Assembly: GCA_016719535.1 (NCBI GenBank)
Contig: JADJYX010000041.1
Span: 1-64,000, forward strand
Source of the DNA: Rubrivivax sp.
Lineage (GTDB): Bacteria > Pseudomonadota > Gammaproteobacteria > Burkholderiales > Burkholderiaceae_C
Length of the DNA stretch: 64,000 nt
Direction of reading: 5' to 3'
Part shown: one piece after another, positions 16,606 through 23,487 of the stretch
Layout of the letters: every line of letters starts with the position of its first letter
How positions within the stretch are numbered: the first letter of the stretch is position 1
Program-made: the position numbers and the translations under genes
Notes under the pieces: model-generated
Database searches by the model: none
The model's input: only the letters and a program-made list of their open reading frames with translations
Told to the model about the DNA's origin: nothing

Positions 16606-17250
16606 GTGGACGATGTCGACCTTCTGCCGGTCTCTGTCCTGCAGCATTGGGCCCACTGCCCGCGGCAATGCGGGCTCATCCACCTGGAGCAGGCCTTCGA
16701 CGACAACCTGCACACGCAGCGGGGCAACGCCGTGCACGCCCAGGTGGACCGTCCCGGCTTCGAGCTGCGCCGCGGCCTGCGGGTGGAGCGTGCCCTGCCG
16801 CTGTTCAGCGACCGGCTCGCGCTGGTGGGCAAGGCCGATACCGTGGAGTTCGAGCCCGACGGCACGCCCTACCCGGTGGAATACAGGCATGGGTCGCGCC
16901 ACAAGGCGGCCGACATCGCCGCCTGCGATGACCTGCAACTGGCCGCGCAGGCACTGTGCCTGCAGGAGATGACGGGCTGCCCCGTGCCCGAAGGCGCACT
17001 GTTTTACGCCAGCAGCCAGCGCCGCCGCGTGGTGCCCATCGACGCCGCGCAGCTGCAGCGCGTGGCCGAGACGGCCGCCGAGGTGCGCGCCATGCTGGAG
17101 GCCGGGCGCCTGCCCCCGCCCACCGCCGACACGCGGCGTTGCCGCGGCTGCTCGCTGCACGACCGCTGCCAGCCCGAGGCGCTGGCGCGGCTGGCAAGCG
17201 ACGGCAGCGGCGACGCCAGACTGTTCGACCCCGACGACGGCAGCGTCTGA
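16606..17250 (+). CDS. cas4: CRISPR-associated protein Cas4
   Basis: Cas4 is a RecB-like nuclease that trims new spacers before Cas1-Cas2 insertion. The 214-residue protein starts at GTG 16606. Cysteine ligands of the iron-sulfur cluster are C18 and C179, C182, C188 (CRGCSLHDRC). Nuclease residues are H44, D78 (GKAD) and E92, but the following lysine of the E-x-K motif is arginine here (EYR, R94). The Q-motif helix DDLQLAAQALCLQEM is present. The order cas4-cas1-cas2 is that of type I-C. No cas3, cas5, cas7 or cas8 lies upstream; a toxin pair is there instead. The K-to-R change may weaken cutting. Confidence 0.88.
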   Translation: MDDVDLLPVSVLQHWAHCPRQCGLIHLEQAFDDNLHTQRGNAVHAQVDRPGFELRRGLRVERALPLFSDRLALVGKADTVEFEPDGTPYPVEYRHGSRHKAADIAACDDLQLAAQALCLQEMTGCPVPEGALFYASSQRRRVVPIDAAQLQRVAETAAEVRAMLEAGRLPPPTADTRRCRGCSLHDRCQPEALARLASDGSGDARLFDPDDGSV

Positions 17251-17252
17251 TC

Positions 17253-17450
17253 GTGCAACTGCTGAATGCCTTGCACGTGACGCTGCCCGACAGCCACCTG
17301 CGGCTGGACAACGACACCGTGCGCCTGCTGGTGGGCGACCAGACCCGGCTGCGCGTGCCGCTCGGGCTCGTGCCGCTGGTGCAGGCGCGGCTGCTGGCCC
17401 GCCACCTGCGCGGCGAGGCTGCCGAGTACCCGCCGTTTGCCATGCGTTGA
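17253..17450 (+). pseudogene. cas1: cas1 remnant with in-frame internal deletion
   Basis: A 65-residue frame starts at GTG 17253, two bases after cas4. Its first part (LLNALHVTLPDSHLRLDNDTV, then TRLRVPL) is the N-terminus of type I-C Cas1. Its last part (GLVPLVQARLLARHLRG, then YPPF) is the extreme C-terminus. Cas1 is about 340 residues, so roughly 280 residues including the whole catalytic domain with its E, H and D metal ligands are absent. The frame is kept. The join lies near 17355-17363, where both ends of the family read VPL. It cannot integrate spacers. The gene lies between intact-looking cas4 and cas2. Confidence 0.82.
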
Positions 17451-17465
17451 GCCAAGGGATGCCGC

Positions 17466-17756
17466 ATGCTCGTGATCGTGTGCTACGACGTCAATACCGA
17501 GACGCCGGCCGGCAGGCGGCGCCTTCGCCGCGTGGCCAAGTCCTGCGAAGGGCGGGGTCAACGCGTGCAGAGGTCGGTATTCGAATGCCAGCTGGACCTG
17601 GCCGGGCTGGAGTCGCTGGAGCGGCGGCTGCTCGACATCATCGACCTGGAGCAGGACTGCCTTCGTCTCTACCGCATGGCCGATACCAAGGGATGCGAAG
17701 TGCGCGAGCATGGCCGCTTCCGCGCCACCGACTTCGATGGCCCGCTGGTCGTCTGA
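17466..17756 (+). CDS. cas2: CRISPR-associated protein Cas2
   Basis: Cas2 is the central dimer of the Cas1-Cas2 integrase. The 96-residue protein reads MLVIVCYDVNTETPAGRRRL, then GQRVQRSVFECQLD and a CLRLYRM strand, the ferredoxin-like fold of type I-C Cas2, with the conserved early aspartate in YDV. Length is normal. It starts 15 bases after the cas1 remnant. In complete I-C loci the CRISPR array begins soon after cas2; the 114 bases to the next gene (17757-17870) contain no repeated unit. Without Cas1 it has no known adaptation role. Confidence 0.92.
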   Translation: MLVIVCYDVNTETPAGRRRLRRVAKSCEGRGQRVQRSVFECQLDLAGLESLERRLLDIIDLEQDCLRLYRMADTKGCEVREHGRFRATDFDGPLVV

Positions 17757-17870
17757 CTTGAACTGCAAGCGCCGAAACGGACGGAGCCCGGGCCACCGGC
17801 CGCGCAGCGTGCGGTTTTCGCCAGATCGCGCCTGCCGATAATGCGCCGGTCCGCACCGCCCCCACCCCGC

Positions 17871-20558
17871 ATGGACTGGCTCATCGACAGCAAGCTCGCG
17901 CCGCCGGCCGCCTTCGGGCCCACCGTGGCGCGCCGCTATGCGCTGGGGCGGCTGCACGACGCGCTGGCCGGGCATGCCACGCTGCTGGTGGCGCCGGCCG
18001 GCTATGGCAAGACCGAACTGCTGGCGCGCTGGTACCAGCAGTGCCGCGACGACGGCCTGCGCGTGGGCTGGGTCAGCCTGGAGCCCGAGGACGCCCAGAT
18101 CGAGGTCTTTCTCGACTATGCGCTGGCCGCACTCGGCCAGGCAGGCGCCACCTCGGCCAGCAGCGCGCCCGCCACGCGGCGCGCGGCGGTCTCGCGCCTG
18201 CTGGCCGCCACGCTGGCCGATCAGCGCCGCACGCTGCTCTTCCTCGACGACTACGAACGCCTGGGCGGCGCGCTCGACGACCTCGTGCGGCTGCTGATCG
18301 AGCGGGCCTCGCCCCGCCTGCACCTGGTGATCGCCTCGCGCGTGCTGCCGGACGTCGGCCTGGCCGAATTGCGCGCCAAGCGCGTGCTGACCGAACTGAC
18401 GCCGGCCGACCTGCGCCTGGGCTTCCAGGAGGCGCAGGCGCTGCTGGCCGCCGGCGCGCGGCCGGTGACCGAAGGCGACGTGGCGCTGCTGCTGCAGCGC
18501 ACCGAAGGCTGGCCGATCGCGTTGCGCATGGCCGGCGACTTCGTGCAGTCGCACCCGGATGCGGCAGCGCCGCTGACGGCCTTCTCGGGCCGCGCCGAAG
18601 AGCTTGCCAACTACCTCTACGAAGCCATCCTGCGCACACTGCCGGCCGACGAACAGCAGGCGCTGCTGGCCCTGGCCTGCGTGCCGCGCGTGTGCGGTGA
18701 CCTGCTCAATGCGCTGGCCGGCCGGCGCGACGGCGGCGCGCTGCTGCAGCGCTTCGCGCGGCGCAACGTGCTGCTGTCGCGGCTGGAAGGCGATGCACCC
18801 TGGTACCGGCTGCACCCGCTGCTGGCCGAATTCCTGCGCGCGCGGCTGGCGCAGGTCGATGCCGAGGCGCCGCGCGAGATGCACCGCCGCGCGGCGCAAT
18901 GGTTCGCGCAGGCGCAGCTGCTGCCGGAAGCCCTGCGCGCCGCTGCGGCCGCGGGCGACACCGCGCTGCTGGCGCGGCTGCTCGACCGCGCCGGCGGCTG
19001 GCGGCTGGTGGTCGACGGCCGCATCGGCCTGCTGCGCGCGCACCTCGCCGACATCGACGACGCCACGCTGCTGCGCCACCCGCGGCTGGCGATGGCATGG
19101 CCGCTGCTGCTGGCCAAATCGGCCGCGCGGCTGCAGGCCGGCGCCTGGATGGAACGCGTGCGCCAGACCAGCGGCGGCTTCACCGATGCGCTGGACAGCA
19201 CCACCACCGGCTACGACGCCGCCCAGCTCGCACTGGAAGCGCCGATCATGGGCGTGGTGGTCGGCTGGTACCTCGACGAGGCGCCGCCGGGCGGCTATGC
19301 CGCCGACATCCAGGCGCTGGTGGCGCGGGCCGACCCGCAGTCGGACCCGCTGCTCGCCGGCACCGCCGGCAACCTGCTGTGCTACGAATGGGAGTGCCTG
19401 CGCCGCCATCGCGCCGCCTGGGACGCTGCCGAGCAGGCACTGCGCGCCATCGACGGCGCCGGCTTCCACGACCAGGAGCTGTACCTGCGCCTGATCCAGG
19501 TCGGCATCCTCACCGAGGAAGCGCGGCTGCCGCAGGCGCTGGCGCTGGCACGCCAGACCCACGCGCGTGCCGAGCAGGCCTGCGGCCTGGGCAGCGACCT
19601 GGCCGCGGTGGCCGAGGTGCTGCTGGCGCGTGTGCTGGCCCTGCAGGGCGATGCCGGCGGCGCCAGCGAGCTGCTGGAACGGTCGCTGCTGCAGGTGCTC
19701 GAGCAGGACGCCTGGTTCGACATCCTGTGGGCGGGCCATGCCGCGGCGGCCGGGGTCGCGATGCTGGGTGGCGACGACGCCGCGGCGCAGGCCGTGCTCG
19801 ACCGCGGCCTGGCGCTGGCCGAGCGACGGCGGCTGCAGCGGCTGTCGGCGCGGCTGCAGGTGCACCGCATCGAACTGCTGCTGCCGCGCGGTGACGTCAC
19901 CCATGCCACCGCCATCGCCGACGCGCTCGACCTGCCGGCACTGCATGCGCGCTTCGAGGCGGTGGACCGCCGCGTCGCCGACGCCGCCTGGCTGGCGCAC
20001 TGGCGCGTGCACCTGGCACGCGGCCAGGGCCCGCGCGACCAGGCCGACGCCGCCACGACGCTGGCCGCGCGCATCGAGACCTGGGCGGCCGAAGGCTCGG
20101 CGTTGCAGGCCATCGAGGGCCTGCTGCTGCTGGCCCAGGTGGAACGCCAGCGCGGCGAGCCCGGTGCCGGCGCGCGCGCGCTCGACCGCGCGCTGTCGCT
20201 GGCCGTGCCGGCGCAGGTGCTGCTGCCCTTCATCGAACTCGGCCCCGGGATCGACGATGCGTTCGAGCAGGCCCTGTCGCGCAGCGGCGGCCGCGGCGCG
20301 CCCAACCTGCGTGCGCGCTTCCTGGCCACGGTGCTGGACAACCTGCACCGCCGTGCACCGCCGGCCGCGACCCGCCACGCCCAGGGCCTGAGCCCGCGCG
20401 AAGCCGAGATCGCCCGCCTGCTGGCCCAGGGCCTGAGCAACAAGCTGATCGGCCGCGAACTGGCCTTGTCCGAAGGCACGGTGAAGTTCCACCTGCGCAA
20501 CCTGTACGCCAAGCTGGGCGCGCACAGCCGCGAAGAGGCACTGCAGCGGCTGCGCTGA
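17871..20558 (+). CDS. MalT-like LuxR-family transcriptional activator (large ATP-binding)
   Basis: This 895-residue protein has a STAND ATPase front (Walker A APAGYGKTE at residues 41-49; LLFLDDYERL as Walker B), a long helical repeat middle and a C-terminal LuxR helix-turn-helix (LSPREAEIARLLAQGLSNKLI, then GTVKFHLRNLYAKLG). MalT-like proteins bind an inducer in the helical repeats, use ATP to oligomerise and activate neighbouring promoters. The ATG at 17871 is chosen since MDWLIDSKLAPP matches the usual start (an upstream ATG at 17841 is possible). The target is probably the following operon: its promoter region carries two 15-base direct repeats. Confidence 0.88.
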   Translation: MDWLIDSKLAPPAAFGPTVARRYALGRLHDALAGHATLLVAPAGYGKTELLARWYQQCRDDGLRVGWVSLEPEDAQIEVFLDYALAALGQAGATSASSAPATRRAAVSRLLAATLADQRRTLLFLDDYERLGGALDDLVRLLIERASPRLHLVIASRVLPDVGLAELRAKRVLTELTPADLRLGFQEAQALLAAGARPVTEGDVALLLQRTEGWPIALRMAGDFVQSHPDAAAPLTAFSGRAEELANYLYEAILRTLPADEQQALLALACVPRVCGDLLNALAGRRDGGALLQRFARRNVLLSRLEGDAPWYRLHPLLAEFLRARLAQVDAEAPREMHRRAAQWFAQAQLLPEALRAAAAAGDTALLARLLDRAGGWRLVVDGRIGLLRAHLADIDDATLLRHPRLAMAWPLLLAKSAARLQAGAWMERVRQTSGGFTDALDSTTTGYDAAQLALEAPIMGVVVGWYLDEAPPGGYAADIQALVARADPQSDPLLAGTAGNLLCYEWECLRRHRAAWDAAEQALRAIDGAGFHDQELYLRLIQVGILTEEARLPQALALARQTHARAEQACGLGSDLAAVAEVLLARVLALQGDAGGASELLERSLLQVLEQDAWFDILWAGHAAAAGVAMLGGDDAAAQAVLDRGLALAERRRLQRLSARLQVHRIELLLPRGDVTHATAIADALDLPALHARFEAVDRRVADAAWLAHWRVHLARGQGPRDQADAATTLAARIETWAAEGSALQAIEGLLLLAQVERQRGEPGAGARALDRALSLAVPAQVLLPFIELGPGIDDAFEQALSRSGGRGAPNLRARFLATVLDNLHRRAPPAATRHAQGLSPREAEIARLLAQGLSNKLIGRELALSEGTVKFHLRNLYAKLGAHSREEALQRLR

Positions 20559-20573
20559 CGCACGCGGCCCCGC

Positions 20574-20610
20574 CCCTGTCCGTCGGCCGCCTCCCCCCTG
20601 TCCGCCGGCC
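20574..20610. promoter_or_regulatory. Two 15-base direct repeats, 22 bases apart
   Basis: CCCTGTCCGTCGGCC (20574-20588) and CCCTGTCCGCCGGCC (20596-20610) differ at one base. A 22-base period is about two helical turns, so both face the same side. They lie between the MalT-like gene and the hydantoinase gene, 79-115 bases before its ATG. MalT-like activators bind arrays of direct repeats, so these are the best candidate sites; this is inference. Confidence 0.5.
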
Positions 20611-20688
20611 AGCTTGAGGCCCTGACGGCACGCTGCCTACAGTGGCCGCTCCAGTACCGTCGATCGACGGGCAGGAGGGGCGCAAGCG

Positions 20689-22251
20689 ATGCTGAGAGTG
20701 GGCGTGGACGTGGGCGGCACCAATACCGATGCCGCGGTGATGGACGGGCCGCGCCTGCTGGGGGCGTGCAAGTCGCCGACGACGCCCGACGTCACCAGCG
20801 GCATCGTGGCCGCGGTGCAGGCGGCGCTGGCGGCCGCCAGGCTGCCGGCGTCGGCGCTGCGCGCGGTGATGATCGGCACCACCCACTTCACCAATGCGCT
20901 GGTCGAGCGGCGCCGGCTGGCCCCGGTGGCCGTCATCCGGCTGGCGCTGCCGGCCACCACCGGCGTGCTGCCCTTCGCCGACTGGCCGTCCGACCTGACG
21001 CCGGCCATCGGCAACCATGTCTACCTGGTGGGTGGCGGCCATGAATACGACGGCCGCGTGCTGACGCCCCTGGACGAGGCCGAGCTGGTGAAGGTGGCGC
21101 ACGACATGAAGCGCCGCGGCCTGACGCAGGCGGCGCTGGTCGGCGTCTTCGCGCCGGTCAACCCCGCGGCCGAGCTGCGCGCGGCCGAGATCCTGCGCCA
21201 GGAGCACCCCGAGGTGCAGCTCTCGCTGTCGCACCGGCTGGGCGGCATCGGGCTGCTGGAGCGCGAGAACGCCGCCATCCTGAATGCCGCGCTGATGCCC
21301 GAGGCCGCGCGCGTGACGGCGGCGCTGGAGCAGGCCATGCAGCGCCTGGGTCTGCAGGTGCCGCTGTTCATCAGCCAGAACGACGGCACGCTGATGGCCC
21401 CGCGCGAGATCGGCCAGTACCCGGTGCTGACCTTCGCCAGCGGCCCCACCAACAGCATGCGCGGCGCCGCCTTCCTGTCGGGTCTGCCCGACGCGCTGGT
21501 GGTCGACATCGGCGGCACCACCAGCGACGTCGGCGTGCTGGCCAAGGGTTTTCCTCGCCAGGCCGGCATGGCGGTGCGACTGGCCGGCGTGCGCACCAAT
21601 TTCCGCATGCCCGACCTGCTGGCCATCGGCCTGGGCGGCGGCAGCCTGGTGCGCCAGCAGCCCGACGGCACGGTCACCATCGGCCCCGATTCGGTGGGCT
21701 ACCGATTGACCGAGGAGGCGCTGGTCTTCGGCGGCTCGACGCTGACCACCACCGACATCGCGGTCGCCGCCGGCATGGCCGACATCGGCGACCGCGCCCG
21801 CGTGGCACATCTCTCGGCGTCGCTGGTGGCTCGCAGCCTGCTGCGCATGCGCACGATGCTGGAGGCCGCCATCGACCGCGTGAAGACCAGCGCCGACCCG
21901 GTGCCGGTGGTGCTGGTGGGCGGCGGCGTGATCCTCGTCGGCGACCAGCTGGCCGGTGCCTCGCAGGTCATCCGCCCCGAGCAGGCTGGTTGCGCCAACG
22001 CCATCGGCGCGTCGATCGCGCAGGTGAGCGGCGAATTCGACTCCATCCTGAGCTACTCCGAATCCCAACGCGCCAAGGCACTCGACGATGCGCGCGCCGC
22101 GGCCGTCGACCGGGCCGTGGCCGCCGGCGCGGCGCGCGAGAGCGTGTCCATCTACAGCGTCGACGAGGTGCCCATGGCCTATCTGCCCGGCGGCGGCACG
22201 CGCGTGCACGTCAAGGCCATCGGCGACCTGGCGCTGGAGGCAGCGGAATGA
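20689..22251 (+). CDS. Hydantoinase/oxoprolinase family protein (HyuA-like)
   Basis: This 520-residue enzyme belongs to the ASKHA-fold hydantoinase A/5-oxoprolinase family, which opens cyclic amides such as hydantoins or 5-oxoproline using ATP. Seen are the N-terminal VGVDVGGTNTDAAVMDG phosphate loop, GTTHFTNALVERR, the second loop VDIGGTTSDVGVL, and GLGGGSLV. A separate HyuB partner is absent; instead a DUF917 protein follows, which is a known pairing for single-chain members. The ATG at 20689 has a purine-rich GGAGGGG upstream. It heads an operon with a TonB receptor and NCS1 permease, so its substrate probably comes from outside the cell. Confidence 0.85.
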   Translation: MLRVGVDVGGTNTDAAVMDGPRLLGACKSPTTPDVTSGIVAAVQAALAAARLPASALRAVMIGTTHFTNALVERRRLAPVAVIRLALPATTGVLPFADWPSDLTPAIGNHVYLVGGGHEYDGRVLTPLDEAELVKVAHDMKRRGLTQAALVGVFAPVNPAAELRAAEILRQEHPEVQLSLSHRLGGIGLLERENAAILNAALMPEAARVTAALEQAMQRLGLQVPLFISQNDGTLMAPREIGQYPVLTFASGPTNSMRGAAFLSGLPDALVVDIGGTTSDVGVLAKGFPRQAGMAVRLAGVRTNFRMPDLLAIGLGGGSLVRQQPDGTVTIGPDSVGYRLTEEALVFGGSTLTTTDIAVAAGMADIGDRARVAHLSASLVARSLLRMRTMLEAAIDRVKTSADPVPVVLVGGGVILVGDQLAGASQVIRPEQAGCANAIGASIAQVSGEFDSILSYSESQRAKALDDARAAAVDRAVAAGAARESVSIYSVDEVPMAYLPGGGTRVHVKAIGDLALEAAE

Positions 22252-22262
22252 GCGCCGCACGG

Positions 22263-22321
22263 CCGTTCCGAAGGCGCTCGCTCCCCCTCGGGGGGACGGC
22301 GCGCAGCGCCAAGGGGGACCA
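22263..22321. repeat. REP-like intergenic element with two hairpins
   Basis: The spacer between the hydantoinase and DUF917 genes contains TCCCCC-TCG-GGGGGA (22282-22296) and GGCGC-GCA-GCGCC (22298-22310), perfect 6- and 5-base stems. It resembles short dispersed intergenic elements that I associate with Burkholderiales genomes. It is inside the operon and ends one base before the next ATG. A check of copy number in the genome would decide. Confidence 0.4.
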
Positions 22322-23428
22322 ATGAGCCGACTCATCGCCATCGACGACGTCGACGACATCGCCGCCGGCGCCGCCATCCTGGGCTGCGGCGGTGGTGGCG
22401 ACCCCTACGTGGGCGCGCTGATGACGCAGCAGTCGCTGCGCGCCGCCGGCCGGCCGGTGACGCTGGTGGCGCCGGCCGACGTGCCCGACGACGCGCTGGT
22501 GGTGGTCATCGCCGGCATCGGCGCGCCGCCGGTGCTGATCGAGAAGATCCCGAACGGCAGCGAGAGTGAACTCGCCTTGCGCCACCTGGAGCGTCACCTC
22601 GGCCGGCGTGCGGACTACCTGATGTCGGCCGAGGTGGGTGGGCTCAATTCGCTGTACCCGCTGCAGGTGGCGGCCAAGCTCGGGCTGCCGGTGGTCGATG
22701 CCGACGGCATGGGCCGCGCCTTCCCGAAGCTGGAGATGACCAGCTTCCACATCTTCGGCATCCCGACCACGCCGCTGGCCCTGGTGAACGAACGCGCCGA
22801 CCTGGTGCTGATGCAGACCACCAGCGACCAGCAGGCCGAGCACTTCGTCAAGCACCTGGCGGTGGGCATGGGCGGCATCATGAGCTCGGCCGGCTTTGCG
22901 CAGAGCGGTGCCGACGTCAAGCGCGCCGCGGTGCCGGGCACGCTGTCGATCTGCCAGGACATCGGCCGCGCGCTGCGGCTGGCGCGGCAGCAGCGGCAGG
23001 ACCCGTTCGAGGCGCTGCTGGGCGCGATGCGGGCGACCGAGTACTACCGGCACACGCACCTCATTTTCGAAGGCAAGGTCACCGACGTCGAGCGCCGCAT
23101 CACCGGGCGCTGGAGCATGGGGCAGGCGCGCATCGAAGGCGCGCGCGGCGTGCTCGAGGTGGCGGTGCAGAACGAGCTGCTGGTGGCGCGCCTGAACGGC
23201 CGCACCGCGGCCATCGTGCCCGACCTGGTGGCCGTGCTGGACGAGGACACGGCGCAGGCCATCACCGCCGAGCAGCTGCGCTACGGCCAGCGCGTGCGTG
23301 TGCTGGCCGCCAGCGTGCCGCCCATCATGCGCAGCGAGGCGGCGCTGAAGGTCTGGGGGCCGCAGGCCTTCGGCATCGATGAACCCTTCGTGCCCATCGA
23401 GCAGTTGGTGGCCGCCGCCGCGATCTGA
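22322..23428 (+). CDS. DUF917 family protein
   Basis: The 368-residue protein starts MSRLIAIDDVDDIAAGAAILG, with GCGGGGDPYVGALM, then LMSAEVGGLNSLYPLQVAA, PVVDADGMGRAFPKLEMTSF, and HIFGIPTTPLALVN, all typical of DUF917. The family is often next to hydantoinase/oxoprolinase genes and is regarded as their partner. Its own catalytic role is not known. The glycine-rich loop near residues 20-30 suggests nucleotide or phosphate binding. It follows the hydantoinase after 70 bases that include a hairpin-rich repeat, and precedes the TonB receptor by 59 bases. Confidence 0.82.
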   Translation: MSRLIAIDDVDDIAAGAAILGCGGGGDPYVGALMTQQSLRAAGRPVTLVAPADVPDDALVVVIAGIGAPPVLIEKIPNGSESELALRHLERHLGRRADYLMSAEVGGLNSLYPLQVAAKLGLPVVDADGMGRAFPKLEMTSFHIFGIPTTPLALVNERADLVLMQTTSDQQAEHFVKHLAVGMGGIMSSAGFAQSGADVKRAAVPGTLSICQDIGRALRLARQQRQDPFEALLGAMRATEYYRHTHLIFEGKVTDVERRITGRWSMGQARIEGARGVLEVAVQNELLVARLNGRTAAIVPDLVAVLDEDTAQAITAEQLRYGQRVRVLAASVPPIMRSEAALKVWGPQAFGIDEPFVPIEQLVAAAAI

Positions 23429-23487
23429 TCCCGAACACCCGACTGATCACCCGACCGATCACCCCCTACCGCCAGAGAGACAAATCC

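Noticed and set aside
16236..16931. A 231-codon DUF5615-Cas4 overlap protein
   Set aside because: The second half is cas4 read in another frame; it results from the run of eight C.
17757..17870. Place where a type I-C CRISPR array would follow cas2
   Set aside because: No repeated unit and no repeat-like palindrome; only unique G+C-rich sequence before the MalT-like gene.
17004..20525. Long minus-strand open frame opposite cas2 and the MalT-like gene
   Set aside because: Low-complexity shadow of real genes without a ribosome site or motifs.
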